Positions 36,585-48,567 of a DNA stretch of 64,000 bases are shown here, one piece after another. The notes beneath the pieces are model-generated. The model made no database searches. It was given only the letters and a program-made list of their open reading frames with translations, and was not told the DNA's origin. How positions within the stretch are numbered: position 1 is the first letter of the stretch; each line of letters opens with the position of its first letter. The DNA comes from Diabrotica undecimpunctata (lineage: Eukaryota > Arthropoda > Insecta > Coleoptera > Chrysomelidae), in the NCBI RefSeq assembly GCF_040954645.1, contig NC_092806.1, positions 114,124,458 to 114,188,457 on the forward strand. The letters run 5' to 3'. Position numbers and translations under genes: made by a program.

Positions 36585-37579
36585 GTTTACGTCAGAATGA
36601 GAAACCGAAATCAGAAAAAACGTTGGTAACACACACCGGAAAAAAGTCTTTCAAGTGTGAAATTTGTTCTAAGCAATTTAGTCAAGATGGTAATTTAAAA
36701 ACGCATTTAAGGATACACACTGGAGAAAAGCCTTACAAGTGTGAAATTTGTTCTAAACAATTTAGTCGTAGTGAAACTTTGAAAAATCATTTAAGGATAC
36801 ACACTGGAGAAAAGCCCTACAAGTGTGAAATTTGTTCTAAGCAATTTAGTGATGCTGGAAATTTAAAAAAACATTTAAGGATACACACTGGAGAAAAGCC
36901 TTACAAGTGTGAAATTTGTTCTAAGCAATTTAGTTATGCTGTAATTTTAAAAAAACATTTAAGGATACACACTGGAGAAAAGCCTTACAAGTGTGAAATT
37001 TGTTCTAAGCAATTTCGTCATAATGAAAATTTCAAAAATCATTTAAGGATACACACTGGACAGAGGCCTTACCAGTGTGAAATTTGTTTTAAGCGATTTA
37101 TTCGAAATGTAAATTTAAAAAGGCATTTAAGGATACACACTGGAGAAAAGCCTTACAAGTGTGAAATTTGTTCTAAGCAATTTAGTCAAGATCAAACTTT
37201 AAAAATACATTTAAAGATACATACTGGAGAAAAGCCTTACAATTGTGAAGTCTGTTCTAAGCAATTTAGTGATGGTGGATTTTTAAAAAAGCATTTAAGG
37301 ATACACACTGGAGAAATGCCTTGCCAATTTTGTTTTAAGCAATTTAGTAATGCTTCAACTTTAAAAAAGCATTTAAGAGTACACACCGGGGAAAAGCCTT
37401 ACAAGTGTGAAATTTGTTCTAAGCAATTTAGTCAAGATCAAACTTTAAAAAGGCATTTAAGGATACACACTGGAGAAAAGCCTTACAAATGTGAAATTTG
37501 TTCGAAGCAATTTAGTCAATATGGACATTTAAAAATGCATTTAAAGATACACCCCAAAAAAAATTCCTTATTAGTGTGA
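36585..37579 (+). CDS. C2H2 zinc-finger protein exon, 11 fingers (copy C)
   Basis: The frame is open from 36494, but no ATG occurs upstream of the fingers. TTTGATTTTTCTTTTAG at 36568-36584 is a good acceptor, so I start the exon at 36585 (RQNEKPKSEKTLVTH). Eleven C2H2 fingers follow with TGEKPYK linkers. Helix regions read [90 protein letters not shown] and SQYGHLKMH. All Cys and His ligands are present. It ends at KKNSLLV, where a mutated linker introduces TAG. More fingers lie downstream out of frame, so it is probably a shortened array. Likely a nuclear DNA-binding protein if a 5' exon supplies the start. Confidence 0.75.
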
Positions 37580-38320
<741 letters not shown>

Positions 38321-39130
38321 CATCAAAGATATATATTTTTAAATGAAACACTCTGTATTTTATTTTAAATTTCATTGCAAGGATACAAAGTAGTAACCTG
38401 TTATACTGGACATTTAAAAACGTTTAACCAATATTACATGAATAACCATAAAAACCGATTACCGATAATTATTTTGATTTGGCCATGATTGTTTCATCAA
38501 AAATTGAACTTTTACCATTATTGTATGTTAACTTGGTAATCACCATTTAAGGTTGATCTGCACCCCCCAAAAGACAATCTCCAAATTCAAAAAATTTGAG
38601 AAGTTATATGTGATGACTAGAAGTATTTTGACAACTTTTAAGCAAACTTCATGTTTTCGTTTTTGAAAAAACAAAAAAACTACTTTTTTCCAAGTATAAA
38701 GCGGGAAAACCAAACATAGGATTTTGTTAATTTTTTACAGCATTAAGATATACTTATAAGAAATACTTATGAATTTTTTGAAAATTTTTGAATTTACAGT
38801 TTTGTCCCAATAAAAAAAAATAATTTGTTTCGGCTTATAATAAAGCTACCGGTAAGAACCCGAAAAAAAATTTAATAACAACATATATAAAAGTGGAAAA
38901 TATTTGCAATAAAACGTTAAATATTTTTTCCTAGACATATGAAAAATCTCTTTAGACAAGAATTATGCCTTGAACTGCCGCTTTCAAATTGTTCTCTCAT
39001 CTGAAGCAATGGTAGTATTTATCATCGATAGATAGCATTACGTTCGGCTTCGAAACGCTTCAAACGAAACGTCATACTAACAGGGTTGAGTATCAATTAC
39101 TTTGTACAACACTTTGGCAGATTATCAAAA
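38321..39130 (+). repeat. 3' flank of ZNF copy C, with empty piggyBac target
   Basis: It matches 16491-17288 and 30965-31763. At 39130 it continues as ATTTAATAGGAATG without interruption, which is the pre-insertion form of the piggyBac site. Confidence 0.75.
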
Positions 39131-40994
39131 TTTAATAGGAATGTTATCGGTTTGAATTTTGAACTGGTCACGCTGAAACTTACAGAGTTACAGAATAGTA
39201 GATACTGCAACTTTTATTTTGAAAGTACGATATCATAAAATTTACACTCTATAAGTAATATATCTATAAAAGACCTATTTAGTTTGAAAAATCTATTTAG
39301 GCGTTTTTAGTTAATTATTTTAGTATTTATAAACAATAGAGTAGTATACCTTTATATGCTGTAGTCTAATTAATTTTTAATATCTCACTATGAAGTACAA
39401 AGTGTTATTTTGAAATTTTCATTCTTCGTTGTTCCAAAAACACCATTTTTTAGAACTAGACAGCATACAAATTTTTGATGAAATGGTTTCAGCATGACTT
39501 GCAGAACAATAATTAGTAAGTGATCCTCCTTATTCTCAAATAGTACTCCTTATTGGTATGCAAGTTATTCTGAATCTATTTCAGCAAAAAATTGTGTGTC
39601 GTCTCAGAACAATCAACTGGAATCGTTTTTTTTTTATAGATCCACCCTATTAAAAAATGTCTGTCCGTCAAAAGTCGTGTATGTCGTTCTGTACAACAAC
39701 TCATTTTTACCAAACTTTGCACAAAATTCTATAATAATAGTTCATAGTTTAATACAGAGCTGTATATGTATACAGGATGATTTGGAGAATACTTTATTTT
39801 TGGTCATAGTTTTGCAATTTTTATATTACATACTTAATAAATATAATACCAAGACCTTTAGAATGGATTTTGTCCAGGGCGTCTAACAATATGGCGATCG
39901 CTATAACATCACAAAATTCAAACCGATATTTTTAAATTACTATTGTTAATTAAAAACTTACAAATGTTATATTTATTACGTTTTTGTAGTGTAACTGATG
40001 TCACTAATATTTACAATAAATTTTCTTGGAATGAGCTTGAAAGTTTTTTTTATTTCATAAAGTTCTTTGGGAAAGTTATATATTTTAGTTTCTGGTAGAT
40101 AACTAATGTTCTTAGAGATAGGAATTTTTTTTGGACTGCCCTGTTTAATGTCTTAGTACTTAATTGTTATAACGGTTAACTAGAACTAATAAAATTTAAA
40201 AAGTGATTCTCACTTGCTATGGTTTTTTAAATTTATGAAAAAAAGAAACACCTATATTGATTGTTATTAAATTGGTCCCCGCTCTATAAAACCCAGATTA
40301 TGAAAGTTTATCTTTTAATTTTCTTCAACTTTCGGAAAGAAATAATATAGGCACAATAGCCAATTATAGTGTATTTTTATGTATGAGAGAGTAATAAAAC
40401 AATAAATTATGTATGCAAATCCCTAAACTGTTGATACGGGTGACTCAATATAAAACAGATATTTGTCAACAAGTTTACAGAAGTATATAGGAAAACAATT
40501 TTAAATTGAGTATGACCACCAGGTATAAAGGTTGGAGCAGAATAGAATACAATAGTTGTGAGGTTTACTAATCCCTAAATAAGGTTGCCAGTGTCGGAGT
40601 GATGGAGGTTAACAGGTACTAATGAATTTGCAAGAAATGTAAGATGTTTATTTTATTGGTTATATATAACCAATAAAAGTTTAATAAGTACCTACCTATT
40701 TGCAAAATAAAGTTTAATTCTTTAGATAAAATAAAACGTTTTATTTTATCTGAAATGAGTGCATTCCACGAAGTAAGGGTTTCAACAATCAAACATTTAA
40801 TTCTTTAATTCCAGGAATCTACGACAGTAATTGACTAGATAATTACCTTCTAAACTTATTCCACAGAAAATGTGATAGTGGGTTTTTCCATTTTGTATAT
40901 AGGAAGGTCCAAGTGGCGTATTCAAAATTTTTAACAGTTCACTAAAAGTAGGTACTTCAGTTGCAAGGTGCAGTTTATTGTGTATACTAGTGTT

Positions 40995-41339
40995 ATGGAA
41001 AATTTGGAAGTGCCGTGTAAACGCCGAAAAATTGGTCCTCTAACAGTTAATGAAAAAACATTAATATTTATTTGTTTTAAATCATTTACAGACAAACGTT
41101 TATGTGAAAGTGTTGATGAGACCGTTGAGTTAGTTAGCAGTACACTTGGTGTTGGGAAATCTACGATTTACAGAGTTATTAAAGAAGAGAAATGTATTAG
41201 TTTTCAAATGCCACGTAATGCTCCAGGGAAACCAAAATTTCAAATAGAATATCATTTTAAAGAAGGACTTCGACGGAAAGTGCATGAATTCTTCTTTAGA
41301 CAAGAATTTCCAACGTCATATGGAGAAGACATTTTCTAA
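40995..41339 (+). pseudogene. Transposase N-terminal part (helix-turn-helix), DD82E element
   Basis: ATG at 40995 starts MENLEVPCKRRKIGPLTVNE. A helix-turn-helix-like segment follows: VSSTLGVGKSTIYRVIKEE at about residues 48-66, then HFKEGLRRKVHEFF. It ends at PTSYGEDIF. In relatives the next stretch links to the DDE domain through a further 30-40 residues (GF-xKK-xRR-like); that part is missing, and the frame shifts by one. This is the DNA-binding half of the 41354-42190 protein, separated by an internal deletion or frameshift. Confidence 0.7.
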
Positions 41340-41353
41340 GAACCATAAAGGAA

Positions 41354-42190
41354 ATGAGAAACCAAAAAAGAAAAATATTTTATCTTGATGAAACATGGAT
41401 CAACGAGGGTCATACACCAAATAAATTTTGGCAGGATGAAACTGTTACAAGTCAAAGGCACGCTTTTGTAAATAACTTATCTACTGGTTTAAACCCACCA
41501 TCAGGAAAGGGACGCAGGCTGATAATAGTACACATTGGCAGTTCAGACGGTTTTGTTGAAGGTGGTTTATTAACTTTTGAATCAACTCGTACCGGTGACT
41601 ACCATGAAGACATGAACGCTGATGTCTTTCAAGAATGGTTCGAACAAATGATAGATCTTCTTCCTAAGAACTGTGTAATAGTAATGGATAATGCAAGTTA
41701 TCACTCCAGACTTATAGAAGGACTGCCCACAACCAAGTGGTTAAAAAAAGACTTGCAGAATTGGCTGAGTTCAAAAAATATTACGTACCATCCCGGATCT
41801 ATAAGAAAGGAACTTTATTCGTTGCGTGCCCTTCATAAAGAAAAATTTAAAAAATACGAAATTGATGAAATTGCCAAAAATCGTGGAATGACAGTACTTA
41901 GATCCCCACCATATCATTGTGAATTAAACCCGATTGAACTGGTATGGGCACAGATAAAGAGTGAAGTTTCAAGAAAAAATACCACTTTCAAAATTCATGA
42001 TGTTAAACAGTTGTTTTTGGAGGCCGTAAATAATGTAAAACCGGAAAACTGGGAAAAGGCAGTAAATCACACTATTAAAGAAGAGGAAAAAATGTGGAAG
42101 CTGGACAATATTACTGATAAAATGATCGAGCCAGTTATTATAAATCTTGGTTCTGAAAGTTCATCTTCTGAATCTGATTTGGATTTGTAA
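41354..42190 (+). CDS. DDE transposase catalytic domain, DD82E spacing
   Basis: An open frame of 278 codons from ATG. Catalytic residues are Asp12 (IFYLDETWIN), Asp112 (CVIVMDNASYHS) and Glu195 (CELNPIELVWAQIK). There are 82 residues between the second Asp and the Glu, far more than the 34-41 of classical mariner and Tc1. This matches the DD82E group (named Sailor, from memory) of the Tc1/mariner assemblage. The insert between them includes HPGSIRKELYSLRALHKEKF. The C-terminus is acidic and Ser-rich. The frame is intact, but the element's N-terminal half lies in another frame, so activity is unlikely without restoration. Confidence 0.8.
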   Translation: MRNQKRKIFYLDETWINEGHTPNKFWQDETVTSQRHAFVNNLSTGLNPPSGKGRRLIIVHIGSSDGFVEGGLLTFESTRTGDYHEDMNADVFQEWFEQMIDLLPKNCVIVMDNASYHSRLIEGLPTTKWLKKDLQNWLSSKNITYHPGSIRKELYSLRALHKEKFKKYEIDEIAKNRGMTVLRSPPYHCELNPIELVWAQIKSEVSRKNTTFKIHDVKQLFLEAVNNVKPENWEKAVNHTIKEEEKMWKLDNITDKMIEPVIINLGSESSSSESDLDL

Positions 42191-43847
42191 CAAGTAGCTG
42201 TAAGTTTTATATTAATATTTTTATTCATCTATTTAACATACCTTAGACGGTTTTAAAAACTCTTTTTCTCTTTTGTAATTTTTAAAAATTAAAAAAAATG
42301 TGAATTTTTTAAAACCCTTTTTAATGTAGGCCAGTCAGTTCTAATGTAGTGTGTGATAAAAGAGGTCACTTTTGTTTACATACACATAACACTGAAATAA
42401 TTCATTTATTTTTTACAATTATTCAAAGTAATTTTTCAATTAATCTTGAGCACGCCCATGGAGTGGTCGGAGCTACCAGTTAAAATTATGCTAATTACTC
42501 TCTCGTTCATAAAAATAAACTATAGTAATACAACTGTCTAAATATTAATTTGTCACTTCTAGAGAAATCTGTATTATTATACTCATTTTACCATTTCATA
42601 ATGGTAAAATGGTAAGAAGACATAATGGAATTTGTCACAAAAGTTGATCATCCTAGCTGGTACATTGTTGCCAGTATTAGAGTCTTATACATATGGCAGT
42701 AAAATATTGCTGATTTAGGCGCACCTAGAGACAATCAAAAAGTGGTATACAACCAATTTTTGTTTGTATATATGTGGGGCTTAAAAGACTAATTTGGCAC
42801 ATTTCTATTAGTCGCAAAATAAAACAAACTAGCAATTTTGTAATAATACAAGTAGGTACATTAAAATTAAGTAAATAATAATGCAGTAGAATTTAACACA
42901 TAGTAAAACAAAATATCCATCCATATCCAAGAAAACAATTACTAAATGAAGTAAAGAGATTATTAAATAAAAAAAGGAATAAAGTATTAGGTGTTATTAC
43001 TTTCCACATTTAAATGATTACAACAGTCGTTTAAGACTAAAATATTTCCCCGGGCTTTCCTCTAAAACCCCCTCGTTGGCAGTGAAAAACGGAAAACATT
43101 GATTTACCAAGAATCTGTACACCGTAAAACAAATGTTTTAAACTAGAAATAAAACTAAGACAATTTTGAAGGAAAATGTTTGTTAGCACTTTTGGTGTAG
43201 AATAAATAGTTATCTCACAAATCACGTTTGAAGCGAACGGCGATTTTGAATGTTAGTTACACGAGCGAAATCAAATTTTTAAGTAAAATTTTGACGGTAA
43301 AAATTCGTTATCTTTTAATCTGAGTGTCCCATCGACAAAAATCAAAGTGCATTTTAAAGGTGAAAAATGCAACTTTTGCATCCAATTTTTGTATTTTACC
43401 ACTAATGAAGTCAGTTTCTATAAGGCTGTGAAATAAATAAAATAATTCGAATAATATAATCGTTTTTAGTTTTCCTCCAAATGTTTTAGTTAAAGGCCGG
43501 GTCACGTGAGACGCTAGAAACTATCTGCCTTCTTCTTGCTAGAGAAGGTAACATGCTTGAGAGTTATATGCTGTGAACATAACTGGGAAATATACCCAGT
43601 CAAACACATAAAAAAATTAGTATTGGGTAGACATGTGTTAATAGGGATGAAACTATTAGGGATAAGCCCAAATAGTATAGGTCAATGTATAGAAATATGT
43701 GGAAACTTGGGCGTAGTACCAACTAGGTTGGACGATAAATGACGTTGTCATAGTGTGTGTTTACTTTATTTATTCCAGCGTTGTTAGATTTTGTTTCTGA
43801 TCTACAGTTTCAGTATGCAAAGTTTTATAGTTTGATTTTTCTTTTAG

Positions 43848-44755
43848 GTTTACGTCAGAATGAGAAACCGAAATCAGAAAAAACGTTGGTAACACACACC
43901 GGAAAAAAGTCTTTCAAGTGTGAAATTTGTTCTAAGCAATTTAGTCAAGATGGTAATTTAAAAACGCATTTAAGGATACACACTGGAGAAAAGCCTTACA
44001 AGTGTGAAATTTGTTCTAAACAATTTAGTCGTAGTGAAATTTTGAAAAATCATTTAAGGATACACACTGGAGAAAAGCCCTACAAGTGTGAAATTTGTTC
44101 TAAGCAATTTAGTCGAGATGTAAATTTAAAAAGGCATTTAAGGATACACACTGGAGAAAAGCCCTACAAGTGTGAAATTTGTTTTAAGCAATTTATTCGA
44201 AATGTAAATTTAAAAACGCATTTAAGGATACACACTGGAGAAAAGCCTTACAAGTGTGAAATTTGTTCTAAACAATTTAGTCATAGTGAAACTTTGAAAA
44301 ATCATTTAAGGATACACACTGGAGAAAAGCGCTACAAGTGTGAAATTTGTTTTAAGCAATTTATTCGAAATGTAAATTTAAAAACGCATTTAAGGATACA
44401 CACTGGAGAAAAGCCCTACAAGTGTGAAATTTGTTTTAAGCAATTTATTCGAAATGTAAATTTAAAAACGCATTTAAGGATACACACTGGAGAAAAGCCT
44501 TACAAGTGTGAAATTTGTTCTAAGCAATTTAGTTATGCTGTAATTTTAAAAAAACATTTAAGGATACACACTGCAGAAAAGCCTTACAAGTGTGAAATTT
44601 GTTTTAAGCAATTTAGTCAAGATGTACATTTAAAAAATCATTTATGGATACACACTGGAGAAAAGCGGTATAAGTGCAAAATTTGTTCTAAGCAATTTAG
44701 TTACTCTGGAGCTTTGAAAAGTCATATAAGCATACACACAAGAGAAAAACCTTAG
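43848..44755 (+). CDS. C2H2 zinc-finger protein exon, 10 fingers (copy D)
   Basis: It begins after the acceptor TTTTCTTTTAG with RQNEKPKSEKTLVTH, as in copy C; the open frame extends back to 43757 without an ATG. Ten C2H2 fingers are linked by TGEKPYK. Helix regions: [90 protein letters not shown]. Fingers 4, 6 and 7 have the same helix, so modules were copied inside the array. It ends naturally at ISIHTREKP. This is the best-preserved copy; its 5' exon and promoter are not identified. Likely a nuclear DNA-binding regulator. Confidence 0.8.
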
Positions 44756-44760
44756 AACCT

Positions 44761-45530
44761 AGAGTTCTAAGGTTTCACTGAAGATAAGCTTTACAAGTGC
44801 GAAATTTGCTTTAATATTTAAACTTTACTAATATTTAAAAAAACCGACTCAGATTGTTTTGAAGAAAATAATCTTCTTGAGTGTCATTCATGGTTCAGGG
44901 AATCAAGAGGTTGCATTGATAAGTATTCACCTTCACTTTTGTTGTACCACTGCGACTAAAAAAGCGCAAAGTACTGTGACCAAAACCAGCTAACTGTGTA
45001 GGTTTAATGGCTAACATGAAAATGCATTCTTGGACATCTCGTGTAAAACTTCGTTTGTTCAAAGCCTTGTTATGAGCTGTGTCCTTTTCAAAAATAATAT
45101 ATACTGACTAGTTGGAAAGAATACAAATAGTGTTTTTTTAAAACATATCTTAGTATCAATACACCTGATTATGCTTTTAGATTTGAAACAGGAAGAATCA
45201 AAATTTCTTTTACTGTTTTCAAGTTTGCTTTAAATTGCCTCAAGCTATCGCAAATGCACGATTCAGGACTTCCGCCTATTTGTTTTCTGCGCTAGCTTCA
45301 ACTTACTTCAGTAAATAAGAACAGATGCAACTGGGTCTCACAGTTTAAGCAACATTTTCAAATATTAAACTAGAATTCTCTTGGGAAAGAAACATTTCTA
45401 ATTCGCTGTTAAAATACAAGAAAAGGGTGTTACAAAAATTAATGGATCTGCTTCATCAAAAAGACGTGCACAGTTTACCTATCAACATTCTCAACTATTT
45501 ACAAAGAATTTATTCGTAGATACTACAGTA
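44761..45530. other. Unannotated spacer after ZNF unit D
   Basis: The first about 60 bases still resemble finger sequence (TACAAGTGCGAAATTTGC). The rest shows no domain on either strand and no repeat pair that I can see. Confidence 0.4.
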
Positions 45531-46301
45531 CAGCAAAACTTCGATTTAACGGACTATTTGGGGAACGGGGTGTCCGTTAAAGTCCGTTATATAAGAATAT
45601 ATTTAAAATAAATCAAAAAACTTTTTTTGAAAATATGTACACTGTATTTAGATATATGTAAAAAGTACAAAATACAAACAAAATTCTATTTAATTTTCTT
45701 CGAACATTCGTCATGAAGTGACGTTGCTGTTAATATCGACGCACTTGCTGTCGGTAATCCTGTTTTGAAAAAGTAATTATGTTTCATTTGTACTTTCGAT
45801 GTTTGCTGTTTTTTTATAATCAACTCTCTAAAATTACGAAAATGTGTAGGATGCGATTGAACTGAGATGCGATTTTAACCTCTGATAACTTCATTTTTGT
45901 CAGTGTTGTTTGGTCGTCGTCTTCGCTTTCTTCACTTCCATCCTCATTTTTTAGGTTCATACCTTCATCTGCTATTTCACTTTCAGTCATGATGTTATAC
46001 CCAGGGTCACCTTCGTCTACTTCTAGCTATTGTAAAACATCTTCCTCAGCTACATGTTCTCCGGCTTTATTATGTATTGTCCTACAGCAATCAGGAACTT
46101 CCGACCTTTCCAAATCTATGTATGTGTGCATCTTGACCATCAAACAAATTCTTCCAACAATTTTTTAATGTTTGCTCCTTCACCTCCTCCCATGCTTCAG
46201 CAAAATTAAATATTGTTGATTTTAAATTGTAAGACCTGTATATTCTGCATTATCTCCATCATGCAATACAACCATATATACACATAGATCGGTTTAAAAC
46301 G

Positions 46302-46535
46302 TTCTCCTACGTCTTCCGATACTCAGTTGCCACTCCTCTCGATTCATCCATAAGTCTTCTTCTATGTCTCTGTCTGTCATGTCTCTATTGATGCTTTCTC
46401 TCCAACTTAGGCGGGGTCTTCCTCTTTTTTTCTACCGTAGGGGTCCACATTAAGACTTGTTTTGGGAGACGTTCTTCAGACAGTTTCTGTACATGACCGT
46501 ACCATCTGAGTTGTTGGGTATCAACATCGTCTCGT
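46302..46535 (-). mobile_element. 3' end of an RTE-type non-LTR retrotransposon nested in Tigger
   Basis: Minus-strand reading gives LRWYGHVQKLSEERLPKQVL, then, one base later in frame, RGRPRLSWRESINRDM and DLWMNREEWQLSIGRRRRTF ending at TAA. This WxGHVxR...RGRPxxxW...W order is the usual C-terminus of RTE-like reverse transcriptases. A one-base shift occurs in the poly-A run between the two halves. No RT core is present. Confidence 0.7.
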
Positions 46536-46771
46536 ATCGAAGCAATACAACCATTACTTCGTCTAAAAACTTTCTGCGATATATTTGTTTGGTTTCCAAA
46601 ATTATTCCCTGATCCATGGGTTGAATAAGCTATGTTTTATTTTTTGGAATTTAGAATATTTAGAATGAAATTAGAATATATGCAGAGGAATGAACAGAAG
46701 CCTCGTTTAAAAGCAAAAAACATTTCACCTCTTCTGGCGGTATTTCTAATTTCTTCTCTTCCTAGATACCT

Positions 46772-47038
46772 TCATGCCTTCGTAGAGCTATAATATGAAA
46801 CTGGCAGATGATGCATTATATCTTTTAAAACTCTAGGTTTACGAGATTTGCCAATCATTACAGGAGTCGATCTATGCGATCCATCGGCGTTAGCACAAAA
46901 CAGCGCCGAGATCCTGTCCTTGCTGATTTTTCTTCCAGAATTCGATTTTTCATGTTTGGAGGCTTGTGTGCTTTTCTGCAAAGTGCGCCATAACAAACCA
47001 GTTTCGTCAGCATTGTAAATCTGAGATTCTAATAGCAT
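46772..47038 (-). pseudogene. Tigger transposase DDE fragment
   Basis: The frame reads YNADETGLLWRTLQKST (first catalytic Asp), then SKDRISALFCANADGSHR and MIGKSRKPRVLK, typical of Tigger/pogo (DDE_1) transposases. The second and third catalytic regions are not found in frame downstream; the RTE insertion and decay remove them. Confidence 0.8.
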
Positions 47039-47298
47039 TTCATTACTTATATGTTCTACTAATTTTTGACTAACGGGTTCTGTTTCTTCTTTTGGTGCAC
47101 TTTAAGCTTCCCCGTAAATTATTTGATTTACGATTCCGTGTCTTTTGCGAAAGCTCCAGAGCCATCCATCACTTGCTCTGAATGGTATGTCCATATGATT
47201 TCAATTCGACTGTCCGGACCGGGCATCTTTCAGTGAAGTTTCACGAGCCAATTTCATTCGTGTTTTGAGACTGCTGTTCCCTCCTACATCACACATTA

Positions 47299-47460
47299 AT
47301 GCAAATTTATTTTGCTTTTGTTATTTTTTAGAGCCGAAACAGTTTGTTTTTTTATGCCATATTGATCACATGTATGAGACGCAGTCGTTTCAAACTCCAG
47401 CTTTTGTATAAGTTCTAGTTTTTGATTAATCGTTAGATTGATTCTTTTCCGTTTATCCAT
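47299..47460 (-). pseudogene. Tigger transposase N-terminal helix-turn-helix
   Basis: ATG at 47460 opens MDKRKRINLTINQKLELIQK, then CDQYGIKKQTVSALKNNK, a pipsqueak/CENP-B-type N-terminal helix-turn-helix. The frame is about 54 codons long and then decays. It pairs with the DDE fragment at 46772-47038, with about 260 bases of broken sequence between. Confidence 0.75.
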
Positions 47461-47879
47461 ATTTAAAGGGTAGGACTGCGAAAATTTTAATTTATTTACT
47501 GGCGTACACTAAATATATTCATTGAAAACGAATAAACAAGTCAAACTGCTATAGAGTTGCTTGAATCCCCGGCCAGCGTGGTAAACACACAATATAAGCA
47601 TACAAACCTACGCGTTATTATATTAGGGAATCCCCCCTTTCTCTCCTTTCTTTCTTTCTCTCTTCCCTACAAATGTGTAAATTTATATCTCATAGATATA
47701 TTATCTTACTCTTACAAATATTACTATTAGAAATGTGCTTATGCTAAATTTTATTGAAATTCTTTGTAAAATACAGTGTTATGGGACGGGTTAGGCATAT
47801 ATATATATATATAAACATTACGTTTTTATTTTTTTTACATTTTACCGGATTTTTTGTCCGTTATAGCGAGGTTTTACTG

Positions 47880-48567
47880 CACAGAAATATCTAGAATTTC
47901 AAATTCCTATAAAATACATTCGTACCAAAGTGCGCCTTCGAACATATAATTGCTATGCGTTAAAATTCACCTGTAAGAGTATAACATATTTTATCGTATT
48001 GGACCATGCGAAATTTGTCTATTTGCAACACAAACAAGTCGGAAACTCTTTACTATTTACTATTTGAATGTCCCGTTTACTGTTTAATGAAACCGGTATT
48101 GCTCCTCCTAACAATTGTACCGACCTTATGGGTTGTATTAATTTATAATATTCTTAAACTTCATTTTTTTATTGATTACGTTTCAGTTGCTCATTTATTT
48201 AGTTGATGTTCACTAAATCTGTTCTCCAAATCAGTTAGTGATAGCGCTTATCTTTTTATTACAGTTGTTAATAATTACATACTAGAGTAGTTATAATTTG
48301 TACACGTTCTTAACTTATTTTTATAAAACTGTAGTTTTTTAAAAACAATAAATATATATCTAAAAAATACTTCAGTTTATTAATTTCCACAGAATACGGC
48401 CAACTTGACATATCTGCTGTAGAAAAAGTTTCCTTAAGGCGGCTAAAGACACAACTACACGTTTGGCCAGCATGCTTGTTCAATCTTTTTGTACAAGTAT
48501 GCACCATTTGCCTTTGGCACCACACGTACAAGCATTCTTAATAAAAATAGAGGTAGTTTAATAAAAT
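47880..48567. other. Spacer between Tigger and Harbinger relics
   Basis: No domain-bearing frame is evident. Sequence near 48470-48535, containing GGCACCACACG, could be part of a Harbinger terminal or second-ORF region, but I cannot confirm it. Confidence 0.35.

Larger units (their letters stand above)
40367..42522 (+). mobile_element. IS630-Tc1-mariner-type transposon, 2.16 kb, DD82E spacing
   Basis: The empty site in unit C is CCAATTAGTAATAC (near 35260). Here it is CCAAT-TA-[element]-TA-GTAATAC. Terminal inverted repeats of about 28 bases begin TATAGTGTATTTTTATG on the left and, reverse-complemented, TATAGTTTATTTTTATG on the right; both go on to GAGAGAGTAAT. The interior carries a two-part transposase. 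TA duplication, TIRs and the DDE fold place it in the Tc1/mariner assemblage. Confidence 0.9.
39131..44760 (+). repeat. ZNF tandem unit D, with a DNA transposon inserted
   Basis: Same order as unit C, interrupted at 40367-42522 by the Tc1/mariner-type element. Relative to C, unit D has extra blocks near 39968-40023 and 40108-40233, which are either insertions in D or losses in C. The unit's 3' flank is missing: after the finger exon the sequence diverges near 44800. Confidence 0.8.
45531..47879 (-). mobile_element. Tigger/pogo-type DNA transposon, about 2.35 kb
   Basis: The left end CAGCAAAACTTCGATTTAAC follows TA at 45529. The right end, read as reverse complement, is CAGTAAAACCTCGCTATAAC. 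Both continue GGAC. The flank at the right is CA rather than TA, a likely mutation. Minus-strand transposase pieces and a nested RTE-type fragment fill the interior. Confidence 0.85.

Noticed and set aside
41354..42190. DD82E transposase as a domesticated host gene
   Set aside because: Its TIRs, TA duplication and empty site in unit C show that it is still within a bounded transposon, and the N-terminal part is out of frame.
48310..48531. Minus-strand frame of 73 codons before the Harbinger fragment
   Set aside because: No match to the Harbinger second protein or to any domain I recognise; opposite to an AT-rich spacer.
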